DNA of 64,000 nt, from the NCBI GenBank assembly GCA_024362935.1, contig JANCRA010000039.1, positions 6,759,040 to 6,823,039 on the forward strand. Direction: 5' to 3'. Positions within the stretch are counted from its first letter, which is position 1. Each line of letters opens with the position of its first letter. Origin of the DNA: Setophaga petechia (Eukaryota; Chordata; Aves; Passeriformes; Parulidae). The position numbers and the translations under genes are program-made. A model generated the notes under the pieces. It ran no database searches. It was not told where the DNA came from and was given only the letters and a program-made list of their open reading frames with translations. This document shows positions 1 to 12,011 of this stretch, piece by piece.

Positions 1-3000
1 GTGAAGGGAAAGGCAAGAGAGTGGGAAAGTACTGTTTTCTAGCACTTTGCAGGCTGCTAACACAATCGCAGTGCTGTGTAGCAATTAGCTTTTCAGTGCA
101 CTGCAGTAAGTGTTTCTTGTCACCTACATCTAAGCAAATAGCTTTTTCACTATTTCTCGCAAGGAGAAAACCTTCCTGCTCACTAAACAACTTCCATCGT
201 GGTGTAGATGTTGCAGAGAGGGCTGCAGAGTTTTTTGACACAAGAAAAAGAAAGTTGTCTAAGATGCCTTCCTTTCAAGTATTAATGTGAAGGGAAAGGC
301 AAGAGAGTGGGAAAGTACTGTTTTCTAGCACTTTGCAAGCTGCTAACACAATCCCAGTGCTGTGTAGCAATTAGCTTGTCAGTGCACGGCAGTAAGTGTT
401 TCTTGATACCTACATCTGAGCAAATAGCTTTTTCACTTTGTCTCGCAAGGGGAAAACGTTGCTGCTCACTAAAAAACTTCCATCGTGTTGTAGAAGTTGC
501 ACAGAGGGCTGCAGTGTGTTTTGCAAAATGTAAAAGAAAGTTGTCTAAGACGCCTTCCTTTCAAGTATTAATGTGAAGGGAAAGGAAAGAGAGTGGGAAA
601 GTACTGTTTTCTAGCACTTTGCAAGCTGCTAACACAATCGCAGTACTGTGTAGCAGTTAGCTTGTCAGTGCACGGCAGTAAGTGTTTCTTGACACCTACA
701 TCTGAGCAAATAGCTTTTTCACTTTGTCTCGCAAGGGGAAAACGTTGCTGCTCACTAAACATCTCCTATCGTGTTCTAGAAGTTGCACAGAGGGCTGCAG
801 TGTGTTCTGTAACAAGAAAAAGAAAGTTGTCTAAGACGCCTTCCTTTCAAGTATTAATGTGAAGGGAAAGGCAAGAGAGTGGAAAAGTACTGTTTTCTAT
901 TACTTTGCAGGCTGCTAACACAATCGCAGTGCTGTGTAGCAGTAAGCTTTTCAGTGCACTGCAGTAAGTGTTTCTTGTCACCTACATCTGAGGAAATAGC
1001 TTTTTCACTCTGTCTCTCAAGGAGAAAACCTTCCTGCTCACTAAACATCTCCTATCGTGTTCTAGAAGTTGCACAGATGGCTGCAGTGTGTTCTGTAACA
1101 AGAAAAAGAAAGTTGTCTAAGACGCCTTCCTTTCAAGTATTAATGTGAAGGGAAAGGCAAGAGAGTGGGAAAGTACTGTTTTCTAGCACTTTGCAAGCTG
1201 CTAACAGAATCCCAGTGCTGTGTAGCAATTAGCTGTTCAGTGCACTGCAGTAAGTGTTTCTTGTCACCTACATCTAAGCAAATAGCTTTTTCAGTATTTC
1301 TCGCAAGGAGAAAACCTTCCTGCTCACTAAACATTTCCTATCGTGTTCTAGAAGTTGCGCAGAGGGCTGCAGTGTTTTTTGACACAAGAAAAAGAAAGTT
1401 GTCTAAGACGCCTTCCTTTCAAGTATTAATGTGAAGGGTAAGGCAAGAGAGTGGGAAAGTACTGTTTTCTAGCACTTTGCAAGCTGCTAACACAATCCCA
1501 GTTCTGTGCAGCAATTAGCTTTTCAGTGCACTGCAGTAAGTGTTTCTTCTAACCTACATCTAAGCAAATAGCTTTTTCACTATGTCTCGCAAGGAGAAAA
1601 CCTTCTTGATCACTAAACAACTTCCATCGTGTTGTAGATGTCGCAGAGAGGGCTGCAGAGTTTTTTGACACAAGAAAAAGAAAGTTGTCTAAGATGCCTT
1701 CCTTTCAAGTATTAATGTGAAGGGAAAGGCAACAGAGTGGGAAAGTACTGTTTTCTAGCACTTTGCAAGCTGCTAACACAATCCCAGTTCTGTGCAGCAA
1801 TTAGCTTTTCAGTGCACTGCAGTAAGTGTTTCTTGTCACCTACATCTAAGCAAATAGCTTTTTCACTATGTCTCGCAAGGAGAAAACCTTCCTGCTCACT
1901 AAACAATTTCCATCGTGTTGTAGATGTTGCAGAGAGGGCTGCAGAGTTTTTTGACACAAGAAAAAGAAAGTTGTCTAAGATGCCTTCCTTTCAAGTATTA
2001 ATGTGAAGGGAAAGGCAAGAGAGTGGGAAAGTACTGTTTTCTAGCACTTTGCAAGCTGCTAACAGAATCCCAGTGCTGTGTAGCAATTAGCTTGTCAGTG
2101 CACGGCAGTAAGTGTTTCTTGATACCTACATCTGAGCAAATAGCTTTTTCACTTTTTCTCGCAAGGGGAAAACGTTGCTGCTCACTAAACAACTTCCATC
2201 GTGTTGTAGAAGTTGCACAGAGGGCTGCAGTGTGTTTTGCAAAATGTAAAAGAAAGTTGTCTAAGACGCCTTCCTTTCAAGTATTAATGTGAAGGGAAAG
2301 GAAAGAGAGTGGGAAAGTACTGTTTTCTAGCACTTTGCAGGCTGCTAACACAATCGCAGTGCTGTGTAGCAGTTAGCTTGTCAGTGCACGGCAGTAAGTG
2401 TTTCTTGATACCTACATCTGAGCAAATAGCTTTTTCACTTTGTCTCGCAAGGGGAAAACTTTGTCGCTCATTAAACAACTTCCATCGTGTTGTAGAAGTT
2501 GCACAGAGGGCTGCAGTGTGTTTTGCAAAATGTAAAAGAAAGTTGTCTAAGACGCCTTCCTTTCAAGTATTAATGTGAAGGGAAAGGCAAGAGAATGGGA
2601 AAGTACTGTTTTCTAGCACTTTGCAAGCTGCTAACACAGTCCTAGTGCTGTGTAGCAGTTAGCTGTTCAGTGCACTGCAGTAAGTGTTTCTTGTCACCTA
2701 CATCTAAGCAAAAAGCTTTTTCACTATGTCTCGCAAGGAGAAAACCTTCCTGATCACTAAACAACTTCCATCGTGTTGTAGATGTTGCAGAGAGGGCTGC
2801 AGAGTTTTTTGACACAAGAAAAAGAAAGTTGTCTAAGATGCCTTCCTTTCAAGTATTAATGTGAAGGGAAAGGCAAGAGAGTGGGAAAGTACTGTTTTCT
2901 AGCACTTTGCAAGCTGCTAACACAATCCCAGTGCTGTGTAGCAATTAGCTTGTCAGTGCACGGCAGTAAGTGTTTCTTGATACCTACATCTGAGCAAATA

Positions 3001-4385
3001 GCTTTTTCACTTTGTCTCGCAAGGGGAAAACTTTGCTGCTCACTAAACATCTCCTGTCGTGTTCTAGAAGTTGCACAGAGGGCTGCAGTGTGTTCTGTAA
3101 CAAGAAAAAGAAAGTTGTCTAAGACGCCTTCCTTTCAAGTATTAATGTGAAGGGAAAGGCAAGAGAGTGGGAAAGTACTGTTTTCTAGCACTTTGCAAGC
3201 TGCTAACACAATCCCAGTTCTGTGTAGCAATTAGCTGTTCAGTGCATTGCAGTAAGTGTTTCTGGTCACCTATATCTAAGCAAAAAGCTTTTTCACTATG
3301 TCTCGCAAGGAGAAAACCTTCCTGCTCACTAAACATTTCCTATCGTGTTCTAGAAGTTGCACAGAGGGCTGCAGTGTTTTTTGACACAAGAAAAAGAAAG
3401 TGTTCTAAGACGCCTTCCTTTCAAGTATTAATGTGAAGGGAAAGGCAAGAGAGTGGGAAAGTACTGTTTTCTAGCACTTTGCAAGCTGCTAACACAATCC
3501 CAGTTCTGTGTAGCAATTAGCTTTTCAGTGCACTGCAGTAAGTGTTTCTTGTCACCTACATCTAAGCAAATAGCTTTTTCACTATGTCTCGCAAGGAGAA
3601 AACCTTCCTGTTAACTAAACAACTTCCATCGTGTTGTAGATGTTGCAGAGAGGGCTGCAGAGTTTTTTGACACAAGAAAAAGAAAGTTGTCTAAGATGCC
3701 TTCCTTTCAAGTATTAATGTGAAGGGAAAGGCAAGAGAGTGGGAAAGTACTGTTTTCTAGCACTTTGCAAGCTGCTAACAGAATCCCAGTGCTGTGTAGC
3801 AATTAGCTGTTCAGTGCACTGCAATAAGTGTTTCTTGTCACCTACATCTAAGCAAATAGCTTTTTCAGTATTTCTCGCAAGGAGAAAACCTTCCTGCTCA
3901 CTAAACATTTCCTATCGTGTTCTAGAAGTTGCACAGAGGGCTGCAGTGTTTTTTGACACAAGAAAAAGAAAGTTGTCTAAGACGCCTTCCTTTCAAGTAT
4001 TAATGTGAAGGGTAAGGCAAGAGAGTGGGAAAGTACTGTTTTCTAGCACTTTGCAAGCTGCTAACACAATCCCAGTTCTGTGCAGCAATTAGCTTTTCAG
4101 TGCACTGCAGTAAGTGTTTCTTCTAACCTACATCTAAGCAAATAGCTTTTTCACTATGTCTCGCAAGGAGAAAACCTTCCTGATCACTAAACAACTTCCA
4201 TCGTGTTGTAGATGTTGCAGAGAGGGCTGCAGAGTTTTTTGACACAAGAAAAAGAAAGTTGTCTAAGATGCCTTCCTTTCAAGTATTAATGTGAAGGGAA
4301 AGGCAACAGAGTGGGAAAGTACTGTTTTCTAGCACTTTGCAAGCTGCTAACACAATCCCAGTTCTGTGCAGCAATTAGCTTTTCA
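1..4385. repeat. Left copy of a >4.3-kb duplicated stretch
   Basis: The order of units from 1 to 4290 (cgcag/a/R1, b/R2, b/R3, the CTATTAC type, R4, X, P, Q, R, S, T, U, V, W, X) is repeated at 14171-18460, offset exactly 14170. Unit 1 and unit 14171 share even the rare variant ATCGTGGTGTAG. Similarity ends inside the unit at 4291, where A1 has the P/Q fusion. The left end of this copy lies outside the window. Confidence 0.88.
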
Positions 4386-4576
4386 GTGCACGGCAGTAAG
4401 TGTTTCTTGATACCTACATCTGAGCAAATAGCTTTTTCACTTTGTCTCGCAAGGGGAAAACGTTGCTGCTCACTAAACAACTTCCATCGTGTTGTAGAAG
4501 TTGCACAGAGGGCTGCAGTGTGTTTTGCAAAATGTAAAAGAAAGTTGTCTAAGACGCCTTCCTTTCAAGTATTAAT
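2289..4576. repeat. 8-unit higher-order repeat, copy 1 (2288 bp)
   Basis: Eight units in the order R S T U V W X P/Q, starting at 2289, 2575, 2861, 3147, 3433, 3719, 4005 and 4291. The next 2288 bp repeat the same order with only a handful of single-base differences, for example TTTGTCGC here versus TTTGCCGC in copy 2, and AAGTGTTCTAAG here versus AAGTTGTCTAAG. Identity is above 99% by eye. This is the classic higher-order repeat arrangement: neighbouring units differ, but units eight positions apart are nearly identical. Confidence 0.93.
4291..4576. repeat. Fusion unit P/Q
   Basis: The left part carries the P markers GCAACAGAGTGGG and TTCTGTGCAGC. The right part, from about 4390 on, carries the Q markers CACGGCAG, TGATACC, AAGGGGAAAACG and the R2 end. 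P and Q are separate neighbours at 1717/2003 and at 15887/16173. Fusing them and losing one unit length turns the 9-unit repeat into the 8-unit one. The junction lies in shared sequence around 4381-4390. Confidence 0.9.
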
Positions 4577-6864
4577 GTGAAGGGAAAGGAAAGAGAGTGG
4601 GAAAGTACTGTTTTCTAGCACTTTGCAGGCTGCTAACACAATCGCAGTGCTGTGTAGCAGTTAGCTTGTCAGTGCACGGCAGTAAGTGTTTCTTGATACC
4701 TACATCTGAGCAAATAGCTTTTTCACTTTGTCTCGCAAGGGGAAAACTTTGCCGCTCATTAAACAACTTCCATCGTGTTGTAGAAGTTGCACAGAGGGCT
4801 GCAGTGTGTTTTGCAAAATGTAAAAGAAAGTTGTTAAAGACGCCTTCCTTTCAAGTATTAATGTGAAGGGAAAGGCAAGAGAATGGGAAAGTACTGTTTT
4901 CTAGCACTTTGCAAGCTGCTAACACAGTCCTAGTGCTGTGTAGCAGTTAGCTGTTCAGTGCACTGCAGTAAGTGTTTCTTGTCACCTACATCTAAGCAAA
5001 AAGCTTTTTCACTATGTCTCGCAAGGAGAAAACCTTCCTGATCACTAAACAACTTCCATCGTGTTGTAGATGTTGCAGAGAGGGCTGCAGAGTTTTTTGA
5101 CACAAGAAAAAGAAAGTTGACTAAGATGCCTTCCTTTCAAGTATTAATGTGAAGGGAAAGGCAAGAGAGTGGGAAAGTACTGTTTTCTAGCACTTTGCAA
5201 GCTGCTAACACAATCCCAGTGCTGTGTAGCAATTAGCTTGTCAGTGCACGGCAGTAAGTGTTTCTTGATACCTACATCTGAGCAAATAGCTTTTTCACTT
5301 TGTCTCGCAAGGGGAAAACTTTGCTGCTCACTAAACATCTCCTGTCGTGTTCTAGAAGTTGCACAGAGGGCTGCAGTGTGTTCTGTAACAAGAAAAAGAA
5401 AGTTGTCTAAGACGCCTTCCTTTCAAGTATTAATGTGAAGGGAAAGGCAAGAGAGTGGGAAAGTACTGTTTTCTAGCACTTTGCAAGCTGCTAACACAAT
5501 CCCAGTTCTGTGTAGCAATTAGCTGTTCAGTGCATTGCAGTAAGTGTTTCTGGTCACCTATATCTAAGCAAAAAGCTTTTTCACTATGTCTCGCAAGGAG
5601 AAAACCTTCCTGCTCACTAAACATTTCCTATCGTGTTCTAGAAGTTGCACAGAGGGCTGCAGTGTTTTTTGACACAAGAAAAAGAAAGTTGTCTAAGACG
5701 CCTTCCTTTCAAGTATTAATGTGAAGGGAAAGGCAAGAGAGTGGGAAAGTACTGTTTTCTAGCACTTTGCAAGCTGCTAACACAATCCCAGTTCTGTGTA
5801 GCAATTAGCTTTTCAGTGCACTGCAGTAAGTGTTTCTTGTCACCTACATCTAAGCAAATAGCTTTTTCACTATGTCTCGCAAGGAGAAAACCTTCCTGTT
5901 AACTAAACAACTTCCATCGTGTTGTAGATGTTGCAGAGAGGGCTGCAGAGTTTTTTGACACAAGAAAAAGAAAGTTGTCTAAGATGCCTTCCTTTCAAGT
6001 ATTAATGTGAAGGGAAAGGCAAGAGAGTGGGAAAGTACTGTTTTCTAGCACTTTGCAAGCTGCTAACAGAATCCCAGTGCTGTGTAGCAATTAGCTGTTC
6101 AGTGCACTGCAATAAGTGTTTCTTGTCACCTACATCTAAGCAAATAGCTTTTTCAGTATTTCTCGCAAGGAGAAAACCTTCCTGCTCACTAAACATTTCC
6201 TATCGTGTTCTAGAAGTTGCACAGAGGGCTGCAGTGTTTTTTGACACAAGAAAAAGAAAGTTGTCTAAGACGCCTTCCTTTCAAGTATTAATGTGAAGGG
6301 TAAGGCAAGAGAGTGGGAAAGTACTGTTTTCTAGCACTTTGCAAGCTGCTAACACAATCCCAGTTCTGTGCAGCAATTAGCTTTTCAGTGCACTGCAGTA
6401 AGTGTTTCTTGTCACCTACATCTAAGCAAATAGCTTTTTCACTATGTCTCGCAAGGAGAAAACCTTCCTGATCACTAAACAACTTCCATCGTGTTGTAGA
6501 TGTTGCAGAGAGGGCTGCAGAGTTTTTTGACACAAGAAAAAGAAAGTTGTCTAAGATGCCTTCCTTTCAAGTATTAATGTGAAGGGAAAGGCAACAGAGT
6601 GGGAAAGTACTGTTTTCTAGCACTTTGCAAGCTGCTAACACAATCCCAGTTCTGTGCAGCAATTAGCTTTTCAGTGCACGGCAGTAAGTGTTTCTTGATA
6701 CCTACATCTGAGCAAATAGCTTTTTCACTTTGTCTCGCAAGGGGAAAACGTTGCTGCTCACTAAACAACTTCCATCGTGTTGTAGAAGTTGCACAGAGGG
6801 CTGCAGTGTGTTTTGCAAAATGTAAAAGAAAGTTGTCTAAGACGCCTTCCTTTCAAGTATTAAT
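4577..6864. repeat. 8-unit higher-order repeat, copy 2 (2288 bp)
   Basis: Second copy of R S T U V W X P/Q, units starting at 4577, 4863, 5149, 5435, 5721, 6007, 6293 and 6579. Private differences from copy 1 include GTTGTTAAAGAC near 4833, GTTGACTAAG near 5119 and TTGTCACC instead of TTCTAACC near 6411. The first two are also found in the second 9-unit copy of A2 (near 19291 and 19573), so the two arrays have exchanged or co-inherited this stretch. Confidence 0.93.
6579..6864. repeat. Fusion unit P/Q, second copy
   Basis: Same P-left, Q-right structure as the unit at 4291, in the same position of the second 8-unit repeat. The fusion therefore preceded duplication of the 2288-bp unit. Confidence 0.9.
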
Positions 6865-7150
6865 GTGAAGGGAAAGGAAAGAGAGTGGGAAAGTACTGTT
6901 TTCTAGCACTTTGCAGGCTGCTAACACAATCGCAGTGCTGTGTAGCAGTTAGCTTGTCAGTGCACGGCAGTAAGTGTTTCTTGATACCTACATCTGAGCA
7001 AATAGCTTTTTCACTTTGTCTCGCAAGGGGAAAACTTTGCCGCTCATTAAACAACTTCCATCGTGTTGTAGAAGTTGCACAGAGGGCTGCAGTGTGTTTT
7101 GCAAAATGTAAAAGAAAGTTGTCTAAGACGCCTTCCTTTCAAGTATTAAT

Positions 7151-7436
7151 GTGAAGGGAAAGGCAAGAGAATGGGAAAGTACTGTTTTCTAGCACTTTGC
7201 AAGCTGCTAACACAGTCCTAGTGCTGTGTAGCAGTTAGCTGTTCAGTGCACTGCAGTAAGTGTTTCTTGTCACCTACATCTAAGCAAAAAGCTTTTTCAC
7301 TATGTCTCGCAAGGAGAAAACCTTCCTGATCACTAAACATTTCCTATCGTGTTCTAGAAGTTGCACAGAGGGCTGCAGTGTGTTTTGCAGCCAGAAAAAG
7401 AAAGTTGTATAAGACGCCTTCATTTCAAGTATTAAT
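7151..7436. repeat. Fusion unit S/R5, end of the regular 8-mer
   Basis: The left part is type S (GAGAATGGG, CACAGTCCTAG, cassette a with AAAAAGCTTTTT). The right part switches to end type R5 (TCTAGAAG ... TTTTGCAGCCAG, then GTTGTATAAG). From here the 8-unit order of the preceding 4.6 kb is lost, so this is a recombination boundary. The same R5 end with GTTGTATAAG appears at 20118-20152 in A2. Confidence 0.8.
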
Positions 7437-9438
7437 GTGAAGGGAAAGGCAAGAGAGTGGGAAAGTACTGTTTTCTAGCACTTTGCAAGCTGCTAACACA
7501 ATCCCAGTTCTGTGTAGCAATTAGCTTTTCAGCGCACTGCAGTAAGTGTTTCTTCTCACCTACATCTAAGCAAATAGCTTTTTCACTATGTCTCGCAAGG
7601 AGAAAACCTTCCTGTTAACTAAACAACTTCCATCGTGTTGTAGATGTTGCAGAGAGGGCTGCAGAGTTTTTTGACACAAGAAAAAGAAAGTTGTCTAAGA
7701 TGCCTTCCTTTCAAGTATTAATGTGAAGGGAAAGGCAAGAGAATGGGAAAGTACTGTTTTCTAGCACTTTGCAAGCTGCTAACACAGTCCTAGTGCTGTG
7801 TAGCAGTTAGCTGTTCAGCGCACTGCAGTAAGTGTTTCTTGTCACCTACATCTAAGCAAATAGCTTTTTCACTATGTCTCCCAAGGAGAAAACCTTCCTG
7901 ATCACTAAACAACTTCCATCGTGTTGTAGATGTTGCAGAGAGGGCTGCAGAGTTTTTTGACACAAGAAAAAGAAAGTTGTCCAAGATGCCTTCCTTCCAA
8001 GTATTAATGTGAAGGGAAAGGCAAGAGAGTGGGAAAGTACTGTTTTCTAGCACTTTGCAAGCTGCTAACACAATCCCAGTGCTGTGTAGCAATTAGCTTG
8101 TCAGTGCACGGCAGTAAGTGTTTCTTGATACCTATATCTGAGCAAATAGCTTTTTCACTTTGTCTCGCAAGGGGAAAACGTTGCTGCTCACTAAACATCT
8201 CCTATCGTGTTCTAGAAGTTGCACAGAGGGCTGCAGTGTGTTCTGTAACAAGAAAAAGAAAGTTGTCTAAGACGCCTTCCTTTCAAGCATTAATGTGAAG
8301 GGAAAGGCAAGAGAGTGGGAAAGTACTGTTTTCTAGCACTTTGCAAGCTGCTAACACAATCCCAGTGCTGTGTAGCCGTTAGCTTTTCAGTGCACTGCAG
8401 TAAGTGTTTCTTGTCACCTACATCTAAGCAAATAGCTTTTTCACTATGTCTCGCAAGGAGAAAACCTTCCTGCTCACTAAACAACTTCCATCGTGTTGTA
8501 GATGTTGCAGAGAGGGCTGCAGAGTTTTTTGACACAAGAAAAAGAAAGTTGTCTAAGACGCCTTCCTTTCAAGTATTAATGTGAAGGGAAAGGCAAGAGA
8601 ATGGGAAAGTACTGTTTTCTAGCACTTTGCAAGCTGCTAACACAGTCCTAGTGCTGTGTAGCCGTTAGCTTTTCAGTGCACTGCAGTAAGTGTTTCTTGT
8701 CACCTACATCTAAGCAAATAGCTTTTTCACTATGTCTCGCAAGGAGAAAACCTTCCTGCTCACTAAACATCTCCTATCGTGTTCTAGAAGTTGCACAGAG
8801 GGCTGCAGTGTGTTCTGTAACAAGAAAAAGAAAGTTGTCTAAGACGCCTTCCTTTCAAGTATTAATGTGAAGGGAAAGGCAAGAGAGTGGGAAAGTACTG
8901 TTTTCTAGCACTTTGCAAGCTGCTAACACAATCCCAGTGCTGTGTAGCCGTTAGCTTTTCAGTGCACTGCAGTAAGTGTTTCTTGTCACCTACATCTAAG
9001 CAAATAGCTTTTTCACTATTTCTCGCAAGTAGAAAACCTTCCTGCTCACTAAACGTCTCCTATCGTGTTCTAGAAGTTGCACAGAGGGCTGCAGTGTGTT
9101 CTGTAACAAGAAAAAGAAAGTTGTCTAAGACGCCTTCCTTTCAAGTGTTAATGTGAAGGGAAAGGCAAGAGAGTGGGAAAGTACTGTTTTCTAGCACTTT
9201 GCAAGCTGCTAACACAATCCCAGTTCTGTGCAGCAATTAGCTTTTCAGTGCACTGCAGAAAGTTTTTCTTCCAACCTACATCTAAGCAAATAGATTTTTC
9301 ACTATGTCTCGCAAGGAGAAAACCTTCCTGCTCACTAAACAACTTCCATCGTGTTGTAGATGTTGCAGAGAGGGCTGCAGAGTTTTTTGACACAAGAAAA
9401 AGAAAGTTGTCTAAGATGCCTTCCTTTCAAGTATTAAT

Positions 9439-9723
9439 GTGAAGGGAAAGGCAACAGAGTGGGAAAGTACTGTTTTCAAGCACTTTGCAAGCTGCTAACA
9501 CAATCCCAGTTCTGTGCAGCAATTAGCTTTTCAGTGCACTGCAGTAAGTGTTTCTTGTCACCTACATCTAAGCAAATAGCTTTTTCACTATGTCCGCAAG
9601 GAGAAAACCTTCCTGCTCACTAAACAACTTCCATCGTGTTGTAGATGTTGCAGAGAGGGCTGCAGAGTTTTTTGACACAAGAATAAGAAAGTTGTCTAAG
9701 ATGCCTTCCTTTCAAGTATTAAT
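9439..9723. repeat. Unit with 1-bp deletion (285 bp)
   Basis: TATGTCTCGCAAGG is shortened to TATGTCCGCAAGG near 9594. This is the only length change in A1 and shifts the phase of all later units by one base. No other unit in the window shares it, so it appears recent and not yet spread. Confidence 0.9.
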
Positions 9724-12011
9724 GTGAAGGGAAAGGCAAGAGAGTGGGAAAGTACTGTTTTCTAGCACTTTGCAAGCTGCTAACAGAATCCCAGTGCTGT
9801 GTAGCAATTAGCTTGTCAGTGCACGGCAGTAAGTGTTTCTTGATACCTACATCTGAGCAAATAGCTTTTTCACTTTGTCTCGCAAGGGGAAAACGTTGCT
9901 GCTCACTAAACAACTTCCATCGTGTTGTAGAAGTTGCACAGAGGGCTGCAGTGTGTTTTGCAAAATGTAAAAGAAAGTTGTCTAAGACGCCTTCCTTTCA
10001 AGTATTAATGTGAAGGGAAAGGCAAGAGAGTGGGAAAGTACTGTTTTCTAGCACTTTGCAAGCTGCTAACACAGTCCTAGTGCTGTGTAGCAGTTAGCTG
10101 TTCAGTGCACTACAGTAAGTGTTTCTTCTAACCTACATCTAAGCAAAAAGCTTTTTCACTATGTCTCGCAAGGAGAAAACCTTCCTGCTCACTAAACAAC
10201 TTCCATCGTGTTGTAGATGTTGCAGGGAGGGCTGCAGAGTTTTTTGACACAAGAAAAAGAAAGTTGTCTAAGACGCCTTCCTTTCAAGAATTAATGGGAA
10301 GGGAAAGGCAAGAGAGTGGGAAAGTACTGTTTTCTAGCACTTTGCAAGCTGCTAACACAATCGCAGTGCTGTGTAGCAGTTAGCTTTTCAGTGCACTGCA
10401 GTAAGTGTTTCTTGTCACCTACATCTAAGCAAATAGCTTTTTCACTATTTCTCGCAAGGAGAAAACCTTCCTGATCACTAAAAAACTTCCATCGTGTTGT
10501 AGATGTTGCAGAGAGGGCTGCAGAGTTTTTTGACACAAGAAAAAGAAAGTTGTCTAAGATGCCTTCCTTTCAAGTATTAATGTGAAGGGAAAGGCAAGAG
10601 AGTGGGAAAGTACTGTTTTCTAGCACTTTGCAAGCTGCTAACAGAATCCCAGTGCTGTGTAGCAATTAGCTTGTCAGTGCACGGCAGTAAGTGTTTCTTG
10701 ATACCTACATCTGAGCAAATAGCTTTTTCACTTTCTCTCGCAAGGGGAAAACGTTGCTGCTCACTAAACAACTTCCATCGTGTTGTAGAAGTTGCACAGA
10801 GGGCTGCAGTGTGTTTTGCAAAATGTAAAAGAAAGTTGTCTAAGACGCCTTCCTTTCAAGTATTAATGTGAAGGGAAAGGCAAGAGAGTGGGAAAGTACT
10901 GTTTTCTAGTACTTTGCAAGCTGCTAACACAATCGCAGTACTGTGTAGCAGTTAGCTTGTCAGTGCACGGCAGTAAGTGTTTCTTGATACCTACATCTGA
11001 GCAAATAGCTTTTTCACTTTGTCTCGCAAGGGGAAAACGTTGCTGCTCACTAAACATCTCCTATCGTGTTCTAGAAGTTGCACAGAGGGCTGCAGTGTGT
11101 TCTGTAACAAGAAAAAGAAAGTTGTCTAAGACGCCTTCCTTTCAAGTATTAATGTGAAGGGAAAGGCAAGAGAGTGGAAAAGTACTGTTTTCTATTACTT
11201 TGCAGGCTGCTAACACAATCGCAGTGCTGTGTAGCAGTAAGCTTTTCAGTGCACTGCAGTAAGTGTTTCTTGTCACCTACATCTGAGGAAATAGCTTTTT
11301 CACTCTGTCTCTCAAGGAGAAAACCTTCCTGCTCACTGAACAACTCCTATCGTGTTCTAGAAGTTGCACAGAGGGCTGCAGTGTGTTCTGTAACAAGAAA
11401 AAGAAAGTTGTCTAAGACGCCTTCCTTTCAAGTGTTAATGTGAAGGGAAAGGCAAGAGAGTGGGAAAGTACTGTTTTCTAGCACTTTGCAAGCTGCTAAC
11501 AGAATCCCAGTGCTGTGTAGCAATTAGCTTGTCAGTGCACGGCAGTAAGTGTTTCTTGATACCTACATCTGAGCAAATAGCTTTTTCTCTTTGTCTCGCA
11601 AGGGGAAAACGTTGCTGCTCATTAAACATCTCCTATCGTGTTCTAGAAGTTGCACAGAGGGCTGCAGTGTGTTCTCTTACAAGAAAAAGAAAGTTGTCTA
11701 GGACGCCTTCCTTTCAAGTATTAATGTGAAGGGAAAGGCAAGAGAGTGGGAAAGTACTGTTTTCTAGCACTTTGCAGGCTGCTAACACAATCGCAGTGCT
11801 GTATAGCAGTTAGCTTGTCAGTGCACGGCAGTAAGTGTTTCTTGATACCTACATCTGAGCAAATAGCTTTTTCACTTTGTCTCGCAAGGGGAAAACGTTG
11901 CTGCTCACTAAACATCTCCTGTCGTGTTCTAGAAGTTGCACAGAGGGCTGCAGTGTGTTTTGCAAAATGTAAAAGAAAGTTGTCTAAGACGCCTTCCTTT
12001 CAAGTATTAAT

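Larger units (their letters stand above)
1..12011. repeat. Canonical array A1, 42 units
   Basis: Forty-two tandem units, 41 of 286 bp and one of 285 bp (9439-9723). The first fifteen units (1-4290) run in the same order as 14171-18460 in A2. Units 2289-6864 form two copies of an 8-unit higher-order repeat, followed by a third partial copy from 6865. From about 7151 the order is irregular. The last units before island B1 include the type starting at 11154, marked by GTGGAAAAG and CTATTAC, which also lies 3-4 units upstream of islands B3, B4 and B5 and is the last unit before B6. One unit (junction at 10289) has the private variant CAAGAATTAATGGGAAGG. Confidence 0.95.

Noticed and set aside
1..286. 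Unit as an ancient dimer of 143 bp
   Set aside because: Comparing the two halves by eye shows no homology beyond short GC-AG words such as GGCTGCAG and GGCTGCTA.
21..290. Recurrent 89-codon open frame on + (and 64-130 codons on -) in most units as a gene family
   Set aside because: The frames use non-ATG starts, lie in every unit on both strands, and are broken freely in other units. The unit length of 286 shifts frame at each step. No domain, signal or codon pattern is recognisable.
3060..3067. TTCTAGAA in R3, R4 and R5 ends as a heat-shock element
   Set aside because: It is one inverted pair of GAA units only; a third unit at the right spacing is missing, and the word is simply the ancestral form of the unit.
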